Shown: piece after piece, positions 45,883 to 56,959 of the stretch | How positions within the stretch are numbered: the stretch's first letter is position 1 | How the letters are laid out: the number at the start of each line of letters is the position of its first letter | NCBI RefSeq assembly: GCF_002999335.1 | Contig: NW_020312112.1 | Location: 1 to 64,000 of the forward strand | DNA: 64,000 nucleotides | Source: Cyclospora cayetanensis | Lineage: Eukaryota; Apicomplexa; Conoidasida; Eucoccidiorida; Eimeriidae | Direction of reading: 5' to 3' | Position numbers and translations under genes: made by a program | Notes under the pieces: model-generated | Told to the model about the DNA's origin: nothing | What the model saw: the letters and a program-made list of their open reading frames with translations, nothing else | Databases searched by the model: none

Positions 45883-47715
45883 TCACTGAGGCGCCGGGAG
45901 GAATTTGTAAAGCGGGTGGGCTAAAAACTGCTCGCTATTCCATTCAAGTGCATGCTCGAGCTCCTCATTGGTCTTGCTGAGCAGTGCCGTCTTTAGCATC
46001 TGCTGCGTGTCGGTTGATAAGTTTGTTGGTGCATTTGCAACAAGACTCTTCCCAATTCGCTCGAGTAATCCACGTGGCAAGATCGTGTCGAACGGATCCC
46101 GGACGAGGTGATAATTTCCCAGGCTGAGGGGCAACAAACAGTTCACTATGCTCATCTAGAAAATTGAAGAAGAAGAGGCTACAATCGCAATGCACTAGCA
46201 CCCCACAGTGGCTTCTTCCTTAGCGGGTCGGACTTCGCAATAAAGAAAGCAAGATGTTTCTGTGAGCCGGGGATGCAGGTCAACTCACAGATAGGCTAGC
46301 ATTCTTGTCCAAACTTCGCCAGGAGAGGGAAATAGGTTCAACGCATCTGGAAGACAGGATTGTAGATTCCGTGTTTCGATTGGAAACGGTTCTTTCCTGT
46401 CTAGATCGTCAGAGAACCAGTAGGATCTCCAATACTGCAGCAAAGCGGTAGCACCAAGTGGCACATGCCTGATAGATGAAACCCAGAGCAGCGCCGAATA
46501 TTCAAGCTACCATCACACATGCTGGTACAATCCCCCATAAAAGCACCAAAATTAATACGTTATTGAGTCTGTTTTCTCTTGGTCCCGCGTACTTCTGCTT
46601 ACACCGCAGTGCAAATTTACCCTACTCACACAGCAACTTTATTTTGACTGACTTACGCGCATTAAGGGTAGGACATGGTAAGCACATGAGCTGTTCTGAT
46701 TTTTCTCAAGTCCTCGAAGGAATTCATCCACGGTGGACTCTCGGAAGGGGATCTCTAGTTCCAGCAAAGTTTGCTTTATTGCTTGCCGTCGAACCCCAGT
46801 GGGGTTCACAATGTGGATGACACTTGGACGGGTAGCCATCCTTGAAATAGTAACTAAGATGTCTGCTGATACATCTATAGGGGTTGACAGAAAAGGAGGA
46901 CCCACTGGTAAAACGCCGGGAGGCAGGACACCTTGCTGTAGCGCAGCCATTGTAATGGCAAAGAATGAGTTTCGGAAATCGACTCGACCAGTGTTGAAGT
47001 ACACTGCTGAATTGGGCAACCTGTATATTGTAAAAGTAAACTTACTCTCGAGGTTGCAGGAGGCGGCATCAGCTGATGCAGCCAATTCTTTCACCCAACG
47101 CTGACAATTTGCAAGTACTTCTTCAACCGCCCAACGTGCCCATGGATATCCAACGACACTTGCCGGCATTTGGTTCTCCATCCTATCTATAAGCTCTCGT
47201 GGAACAGACAATTCCTCTGGTAGTGGCCGATTCAAGTCGTCCCCAAACGCTGCAAAGTACTGAATATGGGCTGCGAAGTCTGACAGCACGTGAAGGGGTT
47301 TAGCCTTTCCTTTCGTGCACAACTCGACGAGTGGTAGAAGTGAAAGGACGTTGGCCTTTCGAATTGCTTCGTACGGCAGTCCGAAATCAACGTCTCTTCC
47401 GGCATGATACACAGCATCAATTGTGCGTGCCAGAGTTGCGAAGTTTTGCGGAGACAAACCTAGTCTTGGGGCCTTCAAGTCTCCAACCACTGGTATGATT
47501 TGCTTGAAGTATCGCGGTTTCCAGCGTTGGCCTCTTCCCACAACAGCATCTACGATTCTGTACATAGCATGCATACGGTCTCGAGCCTGAACAAGGCAGT
47601 AAATGCGGAGGAATCCGTTTTCTTTTTGTGTTCTGTTGCAAGTCCTCTGTTCCAGCAGACTGCACAAGATCTGGCTACCAGTGAGGCCAGTGGCACCGGT
47701 TAGAAAGATCTCTGA
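45883..47715 (-). other. PKS terminal thioester reductase
   Basis: NAD(P)H loop 'IFLTGATGLTGSQIL', then 'YHAGRDVDFGLPYEAIRKAN' and 'ASVVGYPWARWAVEEVL'. The SDR catalytic pair Tyr-x-x-x-Lys reads Tyr-x-x-x-Arg (CGT). The C-terminal part is completed by two small exons, 46,434-46,289 ('WFSDDLDRKEPFPIETRN') and 46,150-45,883 ('NSEQFLAHPLYKFLPAP', TGA). Confidence 0.82.
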
Positions 47716-50700
47716 AAGTGAATCCGGAGGTGTGCATGGATCCAGTGCTGCCAAACTCTGTTTGCTTAGGGAGTTCTTGAAGATATATTCAGTCAAGTAG
47801 GCAACATCGTCTGTCGGCGTTTGCTTGCGGTCTTGCGCCAACTGTGACGCAGCTCCCAATAAGAATACAAACTTCTGTGCGTCCAGCGGGAAAGAATTGT
47901 GATTCCACGTGTGCCGTGTAATCTGAACGCAACAGAAACCGTGCTATTTGATGGCGGCTACACTGTTAGGGGCGTTATCTACATACTTATAATGAAGTCC
48001 CATTTGCTGGCATACGAGCTGTCTGTCGAGCAGTCACTGTGCAGCAAGCAGCACTTTCAACACTCTTAACGCTGCTACTGGAAACACTCACCGTGGGTGC
48101 AAGTGATGGATTGTCGCCTTCTTCAGTGATTGCAGCTACTACTGTGCCCCCAAGTCCATACGCAAGGTTTGCACCGAAAAGCCGAGCTTTATCTGCTGTA
48201 TGGATATCTTGCCCTTCTCGTGTGTAAATTATCTTGGTTTTGTCAAATGGACTGATATTTGGGTGCAACTTGTTGAATTGGATGTTTGACGGCACATACC
48301 TGTGTTTCAGGGACAGGACCGTCTTAACAAATGCAACGAGGGCTGCGGCAGAATCCAGATGGCCAATGTTGTTGTGGGCAGTACCCACAATAAGTGGAGC
48401 CTCAGCAGACCGATTCTCGAATACATGTTTTACTGCGTTCATTTCAATAATATCCCCAAGAACTGTGGCTGTGCCATGGGCCTCGTAGCACCTCACCAAT
48501 GATTGATTCACCTTACCATCTTCCAGTGCTAGATTAAGAACCCTGACAAGGGCTCTAGTATTTGGTGCCGTTAGGCGTGCACCCTGTCCATAGTGGGAAG
48601 TTGCTATGCCGCGCACAATAGCGTGCACAAATTTAGATTCTGCTCGTGCAGTACGCAACGGCGCGAGTAGCACTCCTGCAGCCCCTTCACCTCTCACAAG
48701 GCCATCTGCTCCAGCATCGAAAGTGCGACACCTGCCTGATTTCGAGAACTGGCGCGTCTTGCTGCCCCCTAGGAAGAAACAAGGTGCTAGGATGAGACTC
48801 ACTGCTCCAACAAACGCTTTTGAACAAGCACAGAGCTTTAGCTTCATTACGGCTGTGTCCATTGCTACCAGGCCGGATGCACATGCAGTATCCACTCCGA
48901 CACTCGCCCCGATAAGGCCTAGCGCGTAGGATATCCGATTGGGGATCAAACACATCATGCCTCCAGGTTCAGGGTATCCAGAAGCTTCTCCCAAACGTGG
49001 TACACCGCCGTCTGCTCCTTCGCCGATAGCAAGGATGCCCGACTCTCCTTTGGTAAGGCTGGTAAGCTGATACTCATTGGTGTATGTAGCACAAAATACC
49101 CCGATGTCCTGTCCCTTCAGCTCTTCTCGGCCATACTGTGCGTCAACAAATGTTTCGTACGCTACTTCGAGTAGTACACGCTGTTGCGGGTCAATATTGC
49201 GAGCTTGATTTTCACTCATTCGGAAAAACTGGTTGTCAAACAGATGTGCATTATCAAGTAAGGCTGCTTCCTTGACGTAGCACTTGTTCTCATCAGGATC
49301 AGGATCGAAGAGAGGCTGAATGTTAAATCGCTGCCACGGAATATTCTTAATACAATCAGAACCAGCTAGTAGCATGTTCCAAAATGCCTCGGGCGAATCG
49401 CTGTTTCCTGGAAGTCGGCATCCCATCCCAATGACAGCGAACCCTTCGTCGGAATTTACTGAAAGTTGGGGCACAGGAGCCTTTGCACTACTTGTGAAAC
49501 CTGCAGATGACCGTTTAGTCATATCCTCGGCTATATAGTCAATGACTTCACAAAGCGATGCAAACTCGAGCAGCAAAGAAGCAGGCAAGCTTATTGCAAG
49601 TCGTTCTTGAATCATGTTACGTAGTTCAACGGAGCCTAACGAGTCAAGACCAAGGCTCTCTAGGTGTGTTTCTGGGGTGATAGAGCTTTCCTGATTAACC
49701 AGTGATGTGGCAGCATCGAGCACAACCGATTCAATAAATTCCCTCGTTATTTTTTTTTCCTGCGAGTGCTGTGTAGGGGTCTGTTCGTCCCTCACTAAGT
49801 CTTCCAGAGTCCGTGGAATCCTATCATCAAAAGCGCGGGAATACATTCTCCAATCTACGACCAAGGCACAAATACAGGGTTCTTCATTTTGAAGTGCTTG
49901 CTCCATAATTTGTATGGCTTCTCCCGAGACAAATGGCTTGATCCCACGGGAGTTAAATATCCGCTCAAACTTATTATTCCGTGTGACCATACCCACATCG
50001 GCCCAAGGTCCCCACTGAATGCTCTTCGCATGGAGACCTTGAGACGCCCGGAAGTACGCCAAAGAGTCTAAGTACGTGTTAGCAGCGGCATACGGTGCAA
50101 GTGCGTCATTTCCAGGTAGAGTTGATATAGAAGAAAACAGCACAAAGAAATCAAGACCATTTTCTAATTGCAGCTGCTGGCAAGCAACGTGCAAATTCCA
50201 TGCTCCGTTTGCTTTGGGGTCGTACACGAGCTGAATTCTCTGAATATTAGAGTGGAGAATACTAGCATCCCCTTCAAATCCAGCGCAGTGAAATATACCT
50301 CCAAGAGGGCGTTTTCGGTGGACTCTGTATAGCGTATCTCTGACGTGACTTCTGTTCACCACATCACAGACCATGATTTCAGCTTTCTTCTCACAGATTC
50401 CGTCCTCAACCGCCTTCCACGCTGTCGTCTGTCGCAGTGCTTCATTTGGTTTCCCACTTCGTGAAAGCAGCACTACTAATCCTGCTCCTTGATTCAGCAG
50501 CCATTGAGCAACAGCAAGGCCAAGTCCTCCTGTTCCTCCTGTAATAAGATAGGATTTAGCTAAGCTGACCAGTGCTGTCCCTCGGAACTCGGGAATTGGC
50601 ATTGGCTGCAGGCGTGGCGCCAAGAAGGAGCTTGGTGTGATAATAATATCCTCCTCGAGTATTGGTAAACCTTCATATACGAGACCAAATTGTGTATTGA

Positions 50701-53700
50701 TCCAACTTAATGCCTTACTGAAGCTTTGGGGCCCTTCATCCTCCACATTTGCGTACACAACCGTCACTGACCTTTTGCACAGCCTTTGAATCTCAAGGCG
50801 AGCAGTGCGGCACATACCCAAGAGGCCAGAATGCCTAATTTCACAATCCTCTTCACTCTCCCTAGAATGACGCAGGCTGGGGACTCCAAAAGCGCTGTTG
50901 CTACATCGTACAACAACACAGAGAGGAGGATGAAAGCTTACTTCTTTCTCTGCCGTCCTGTGGTAGGCAAGAAGAATCTGCCGGAGCTCTTCTATGCACA
51001 CTGTGCTTGATTGAGAGCTCCACAAACCTCCTACAAATACCACTCCTTCTATCTCATTTCCAGACGGCAAGCGAGGTAGTGTGGAGACGCGGGGAATGCC
51101 ATTAGCCTCAAGGATTTGGGCATTCTTGATACCCGATAAGCTGAGAACGTTGCGAAAGTCACAAACGTATTCCCCAGGGACTCCGCAGAATAGCCATTTC
51201 TCTGCTTGTTCCGGCAGAGAGAAGCGTTGTGCCTCAGGTAAAGGCACATTCTTCCACACAGTTTTCCAGAATGGGCCGTGATGTATCTGAAAGTCTTTCT
51301 GGGATGGAGCAGCAGGTTTGTAGTATTTCGGAGAGCGGGTTTTTGTTTCAAAAGGAAAGGGGAATTTTCTGGCAAGATACATACACAGCACATGCCCTAT
51401 CCCATGGCTTGCCGTGCACTAATTACTACCACTGGTTAGAGAACACTTTGCAGCTCGTGGTGATGCGTAGCGTATCGGCTAAACTGCTCTTCCTGCAATA
51501 CTAAGATTCTTAGGTATTCTTACTTATGATTCCAGCGCAAGGGACGATCCGCAAGAATAGCAGCGACAATTTCCTTAACATGCAACTCCAGCTCCTGCAA
51601 AGATTCTCCTTGGCGATCACGTCCTGATAGTTCAAAATACCGAGCATCAACAGACGCCAACCTCGCCACTACTTGCTTCGCTAGGTTCACCAGAGTCCTC
51701 TGAGGTCCAATCTCCACAAACACGATTCGGTCTGACTTAGACGCTTCCACTGCTGCCTCCACAGCTTCTCTAAATCTTACAGGGAGTGTCAATTGCTCGC
51801 TCCAGTAACGCGGATTTTGAGCCTCTGACGAATCCAGCGTTCTTCCACGCACTGTGGAGGCTATTGTGATGGATGCTGGCTGCAAATTTACTTGGGATGC
51901 GAGAGCCTCCATCTCAGAAACGGCACCAGCCATGAGTGGAGAATGGAAGGCATGGGACACGTGTAAGCGTTTTGAATTGGCAGAAACGCCCAGGTGCTCA
52001 AGAAGCAAGTCGACCTGTTCTTTGGCGCCAGCAATGGTAACACTGTTAGGACCGTTATCACCTGCCAGTGACACTGCTTGCAATTGCTGTAGCTCTGTGG
52101 TGAGGGCTGCTTGGACTGCAGCGGCGGATAGACGACATGCCACCATAACTCCGTTTTCGTTGGGCTGTGCAGCCAGCAGTGCAGCACGCTTCGCAACTAG
52201 ACACAAAGCGTCTTTCCATTCCATCACACCTGCAACAGTGGCTGCCGCGTACTCACCCAAACTGTGACCAATTACTATATCTGGTTTCAGTCCCTGCTCC
52301 AACAAAACCTTACTCAAACCCAACTCTATGGCAAAGATAGCAACTTGTGAATACTGTGTCTGACTCAAGATCTCCTCCGCTTTCTCCCTGACCGCTAGTG
52401 ACTCGGCACCGTAGACCAAGTCTTCGATGCTCTGTGGTCCATCTGCTGGGAACCAATTCATCTCCTTCAATTGAGCGGTACATGCAGATATGGTATCCCT
52501 GAACAGTGCGCTGTGATGGAAATACGCGCTTGCCATATCTAGATACTGCGAACCCTGTCCAGTGAATAGCCAGACTACGGTAGCGCGACCATCGCTGGAA
52601 CCGGCAACAAGCTGTTCCTCACCATCTGTCCACGTTGCCTTGAATGTAGGCTCCACCTCCACGATTGCATGTGCATTGGAGCCTCCAAAGCCAAATGAAC
52701 TCACTGCACCCAGCAACGGCTGGGACTCTTGAATGCCTAGGAGGGTGTCGAGAGGAATGCATTTGCTAGGGAATAGGAGGTCTCTGTACTTGTCACCTCT
52801 AGACAAATCAATATGTGGATTGGGCGTGATAAGATGGAGATTGGGAGTCGCCGTCCTGTGTTGAAGAACAAGAATTAGTTTGATAAGACCAGCAATGCCT
52901 GCGGCTCCTTCAGCATGACCCATGAGGGATTTCAAGGCACCAATGATCAGTGGGGGCCTGTCTGCGAAGCCATTGCAGTAGACTGCTCGAACGGCCCCCA
53001 CTTCAATAGGATCTCCGAGCGATGTCCCAGTGCCGTGAGCTTCTAAGACAGAGATGTCTGCAGGTGATTGTATCCGGGCATCACGCAATGCTGCTCGAAT
53101 CACGGCTTGCTGCGCCGGTCCGTTGGGAGCAGTGAGGCTGGCACTCCTGCCTACATGGTTGTTTGCGGCCCCTCTTATCCACGCATAGACAGAGTTGGGG
53201 TTCGTGGATTCGCGTGGCAGTGCCTGCAAGAGCACTGCGCCGCATCCTTCACTGCGAACGTAGCCATTTGCTGATGCGTCGAAGGTCTTGCACCTTCCGT
53301 CGATGCTTAGCATATGAGCTTTGCAGTACTGCTCAAAGACATAATGGTTAATCAAGACATGAACTCCTCCTGCTAGAGCAGCTGTGCAGCGGCCGGTAGA
53401 GAGGAGATGCTTTGCAACATCAAGAGCCACAAGAGACGAGGAACAAGCAGTATCAATGGTCATACTTGGTCCATGAAGGTTGAAAACGTACGACAGCCTA
53501 TTAGAAACGATGGATGCTGCACTACCTGTCCCGCTTAAGCTCTTCGCCTCTTGTGCTGAGGTGCATGTTTCTCTGACCCAATCATTGTTGCAGCAGCCTA
53601 CGATAATGGCCAAATCCACTAGGCTTCGATCATCAAGTGCAGGCGCGATTGTTTCGTGGCAAACTTCCAACAAAATACGCTGATGGGGATCCATCAACTG

Positions 53701-56654
53701 GGCTTCAGCAGGGGAAATGTTGAATAGCGCGTTGTCAAATAAACACATATCTGGAAATGTTCCCGCGTCACTGACATACAACTTCTCGGACGGGCTTGCA
53801 CCTGAGGTTCGATATTTCCACGGATCGAATCGCGAAAGTGGAATGTGTTGGATACAGTCCTGGCCAGCCTTTAAGCCCTCCCAAAACTCCGATTCGCAGT
53901 AAGACCCCGGTGGAAGCCTACAGGAGAGTGCAGTAACGGCAACGTCCTTTTCGTCAGTAGCGTGCCAAAGCCCTGGATGTATTGCTTGATTTGTGCTCAC
54001 TCCTCGATCTTCACACAGCAGCTGCTCCAATCGTGGCACGAGTTCAGCAATGCAGGGATGGTCGTACAACAAGGTTGCAGGAAGTTGGATCTCAAGCTTC
54101 TTTGAAAGACTTTCTCTAATCCCAATGGATGTCATCGAATCTACTCCCGCCTCTACAAACGGGGTCGTTTCCTCTATAGCTTCATTGCGGTTTAGGGCAA
54201 GTCTGAGCGATTCGTCAACTGCAGCCCTTATTTTTTGGCGAGATATACTTGGCATAGATGTCGATAACGCTTCCGATCGGCCACATTGAACTGCCGAAGG
54301 AACTGTATTAGTGTATCCGTGCGGGCTAGAACCGCCCAAATGGGTTGAACCTGCGTCTTCAGAATGAAATGAAGCTGCAATATGTTTTGCTGGTTCTTCT
54401 ACAGGGACTCCCTTTACGCAGTTCCCTGTGGTTAATGAAAGGTCCTGAAGGGAGCCGCTACGACTTCCCGTCATCTTTGTCTGGCTACCATTCCTGAGAA
54501 TTCTTGTGTCCATAGAGGGCACAGGGACGCTCTCGTCAATGCTTTCATCTAGAAAGGAGTCCACAATACTGAGCGCAGTGTCCTCGAAGGAAAAACTCGA
54601 GCTTGCACGAGCACTGGCAGGGATACCCATTTCGATTGGTGAGCCCACTTCATTATTATGTCCTGGTATGTCAATGAGGTGAGACCAAGGAAATCTATTT
54701 CTTTTCCACGCACACTTGTCATTTAGCTGGGTTTTGAAATCGTGGCTATTTGTTTTCGGGCCCTCCAAGATTACATGGCCGTTACAGCCGCCAACGCCAA
54801 ATGAGCTTACCCCTACCACCAGTGACCTGTCAGCAATAGGTACTTGTGTTGCAGCTCGAGGGATAAAAAAGTAGCGAGGCGTCCTATCTATTAGACTGCT
54901 GAGGCGATTGAAATGCACCGTTGCAGGCACACACCGATTTATAAGCACGAGAATGGCCTTGCAGATCCCTGCACCGCCCGATGAACCCTCGCAGTGACCA
55001 ATGTTGCCCTTTATTGAACCCACAAGAAGCGGCCTTGCGTATTCGTGAGATTCCCCAAAGACGGCAGCCAGGCTTTGCATTTCCACTGCGTCCCCCATCC
55101 GTGTCCCAGTACCATGGGCTTCAATATAGTCTACTTCATCAGGGGTCATTTTCGCCTTGGCGAGTGCACCCTCCATAACACGCCGTTCGGCGCTTTCACT
55201 TGGAGCTGTTGTTGAAAAAGCCCTTCCACTGTGTACCACAGCATGCCCCCGAACAAATGCAAGAGGCTGCACTGCTGACGTATCCACAAATTCAGAAACG
55301 TAATCTTCTCGAACGAGCGAAAAAACTATGACTCCTTCTGACCTGATAAAACCATCCGAAGCCTCATCAAACGGACGACAACGCCCAGTTCGTGAGAGCA
55401 TTCCCAGGTTACACAGAGCCACTGTAACCTCTGGAGCAATGATGAGTTGAGACGACCCAGCAAGAGCACATAGCATCCGATTGGATTCTATATGGCTCAC
55501 AGCTGTGCAGAATGCAACGATACCTGATGAAGTTGCGGTGTCGATTGTCATTGAAGCCCCCTCAAGGTTCATGCAGTATGAAATACGATTCGCAAGCATT
55601 GCATGCTGGAGGTCAGCAACGAAACACGATGGGCCATCCCGCGAAGGCAGCTTTGCATGGACGAGGAACCTGAATAGTTGTGCACAAAGAACATAATAAC
55701 CAGTCATTTTCCCGGCTAATATAATGGCCCGTAGCCAATACATTCATGCAAGCACTGTCACCTGCGCATCCTTTGAGGGAACTCGATCTCCCGGAGGCAA
55801 TGCTTAAACGTTCCTTTGGCAGGCTATACAGGTGCTCACCCTAGGGATGAAATAGTACCCACCAATCAACGCAAGAGGATCCTATGAAAACTCCAGTCTC
55901 ATCTGGAGGATTTAGCCGGCCCTTTGTCAAGGGAACTCTCGCTTCGAAAGCGGCCTCCAGCAGCAAGCGCTGCTGTGGGTCCATCTGTGTAGCCTGAGAA
56001 CAAATTGTTCCGGGCGCACTTGGAACAGGACTGCAGATCCGGCATTTCGTTCGTTGTGGAACGCAAAAATGAGCTTACCTCATGGTCGGAGATATCAAAA
56101 AAATTGTTATCGAATGCATCTGCATCTTCCAGGAATCCTCCCTCTTTAACGTACACCGTCCCTTTACTTCCTTCTGGGTCGTAGAGCACGTCTGCATCCC
56201 AACGGGAAATTGGTATAGGGGTTATCACATCCCGTCCCAGGATGAGAACGTCAGCCCACAAGTCTCCAAGTGTCCTAACGCCTCCTGGAAGTCGGCAAGA
56301 GACACTTACAATAGCCACACGAGGGGTCCTCTGCTTGATACCGAATGTGCGCACTGGAAGCTTACTTTGAGAATCTACCCCAGCACCTGCTGTGACCTTA
56401 TTAAGCAACCCCACAACCTCCTCAAATTTTTTACATCGAAGCACTCTCGAGGGAATCTCCACCCCCAATGAAATAGAGAGGGACTTCAAAAAGTAAGAGC
56501 TAGCTAAGTTGTCACCAGACACTAGTTCCCAGAGGCTTTCAGAGGAGCCACCTACATCGCCTTCAACCGCGTTCCCAGCAGCACGTAACGCCTCTAATAC
56601 AACATCCTTGCTGCTTAAATCTATCGGTCTGGAGGAATGGTGTTCACCCTCCAT
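45883..56654 (-). CDS. Type I polyketide synthase with terminal reductase
   Basis: Seven exons, about 3,260 residues: 56,654-56,079; 55,993-about 55,859; about 55,680-51,524; 51,368-48,092; 47,874-46,657; 46,434-46,289; 46,150-45,883. All junctions after exon 3 agree in phase with GT-AG sites; only the exon 2/3 join is uncertain. Domain order is ACP(dead)-KS(dead)-ACP-KS-AT-KR-ACP-KS-TR. It should build an acyl or ketide chain on phosphopantetheine arms and release it reductively as an aldehyde or alcohol. There is no DH, ER or complete loading ligase. The start at 56,654 (MEGEHH) is chosen because the carrier-like domain begins soon after; an in-frame ATG lies 21 bp upstream. Further 5' exons were not found. 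The gene lacks CAG-type repeats, unlike its R-segment neighbours. Confidence 0.88.
48092..49455 (-). other. PKS KS3, not followed by AT or ACP
   Basis: 'AVIGMGCRLPGNSDSPEAFW'. DTACASG has Cys TGT at 48,883-48,881. The first His motif is altered to EAHGTAT; the second, NNIGHLDSAAA, keeps its His. The C-terminal signature GSNAHVILE has become 'GLGGTVVAAITEE'. The exon ends at a consensus GTGAGT donor after 'NPSLAPT'. Confidence 0.85.
49500..49760 (-). other. PKS ACP2
   Basis: 'LESLGLDSLGSVELRNMI' with Ser TCG at 49,642-49,640, then 'LPASLLLEFASL'. This is the last carrier domain in the protein. Confidence 0.88.
49950..51350 (-). other. PKS ketoreductase (structural plus catalytic halves)
   Basis: The catalytic half begins 'SYLITGGTGGLGLAVAQWLL' (NADPH loop), with FVLFSSIS (Ser) and PYAAANTYLDSL (Tyr-x-x-x-Asn). 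The preceding 250 residues fit the structural subdomain. No DH or ER lies between AT and KR, so a beta-hydroxy product is expected from this module. Confidence 0.85.
51640..52600 (-). other. PKS acyltransferase, malonyl type by motif
   Basis: Starts at 'VWLFTGQGSQYLDM'. The nucleophile elbow is GHSLGEY (Ser AGT, read on minus at 52,263-52,261). The specificity motif reads HAFHSPLM; HAFH is associated with malonyl-CoA in PKS families. It is the only AT in the protein. Confidence 0.88.
52650..53955 (-). other. PKS KS2, active-site triad present
   Basis: DTACSSS with Cys TGT at 53,445-53,443, EAHGTGT and LKSLMGHAEGAAG. In the last motif the usual KSNIGH is KSLMGH, but the His is kept. GFGGSNAHAIVE closes the domain. 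Confidence 0.9.
54010..54260 (-). other. PKS ACP1
   Basis: Carrier domain with 'FVEAGVDSMTSIGIRESL' and 'LPATLLYDHP'. The phosphopantetheine Ser is TCG at 54,138-54,136. It follows KS1 with a Ser-rich linker of about 170 residues and no AT. Confidence 0.85.
54760..56325 (-). other. PKS KS1, catalytic Cys replaced by Thr
   Basis: The domain runs from 'VAIVSVSCRLPGG' through 'MDPQQRLLLEA' to 'GVGGCNGHVILE'. The nucleophile motif reads IDTATSSG; the ACT codon at 55,533-55,531 gives Thr where DTACSSS has Cys. Both catalytic His motifs are intact (EAHGTGT and KGNIGH). Two introns fall within it. Confidence 0.85.
56400..56610 (-). other. PKS N-terminal ACP-like domain without its Ser
   Basis: Aligns by eye with the carrier-protein core: 'LVSGDNLASSYFLKSLS', then 'LGVEIPSRVL' and 'FEEVVGLL'. 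The phosphopantetheine site DSL reads DNL (codon AAC), so no arm can be attached here. Confidence 0.6.
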
Positions 56655-56842
56655 TATGCACAAACAGAGGTGCACTGGTCACGTATGATGTGGCATGCCA
56701 CTGATGCGCCGCACAGCAATGCGACTTTGCTTGATGCCCGACACATTAAGCTTTTATGTGCACCAAAACGCTGAAAACGCAGTACAAAATTGTAGGAAGC
56801 ATCGTGGATCTGCTTTCTATAAGTAGGGTTCAATGTGGAAGT

Positions 56843-56945
56843 TCTGAAACATTCAGCAGCTCCCCGATGGTCACCTCGATGGACTCCACATTGCGGCGAA
56901 GAAGAAGCAGTCGTCCTGCAGGTCGAAGAGTCAGAAAACACGGTC
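56843..56945 (-). pseudogene. Possible acyl-ligase remnant upstream of the PKS
   Basis: A minus-strand peptide 'LRPAGRLLLLRRNVESIEV' followed by 'TIGELLNVSEL' resembles the G-x-L-x-x-x-GRK--I---GE-V-P-E block of AMP-forming acyl ligases, which begin several apicomplexan PKS/FAS proteins. It ends at a TGA with no splice donor. The match is short and could be chance. Confidence 0.22.
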
Positions 56946-56959
56946 TATAAAGCCCAATA

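Noticed and set aside
47987..47989. TAA as the true end of the PKS with a separate reductase gene
   Set aside because: A consensus GTGAGT donor at 48,091 joins in phase to the next exon through a good acceptor, giving a KS-reductase fusion. The alternative is kept as a refutation test.
56654..56941. Minus frame immediately upstream of the PKS as an N-terminal extension
   Set aside because: Composition is not protein-like and no splice phase links it to the PKS frame.
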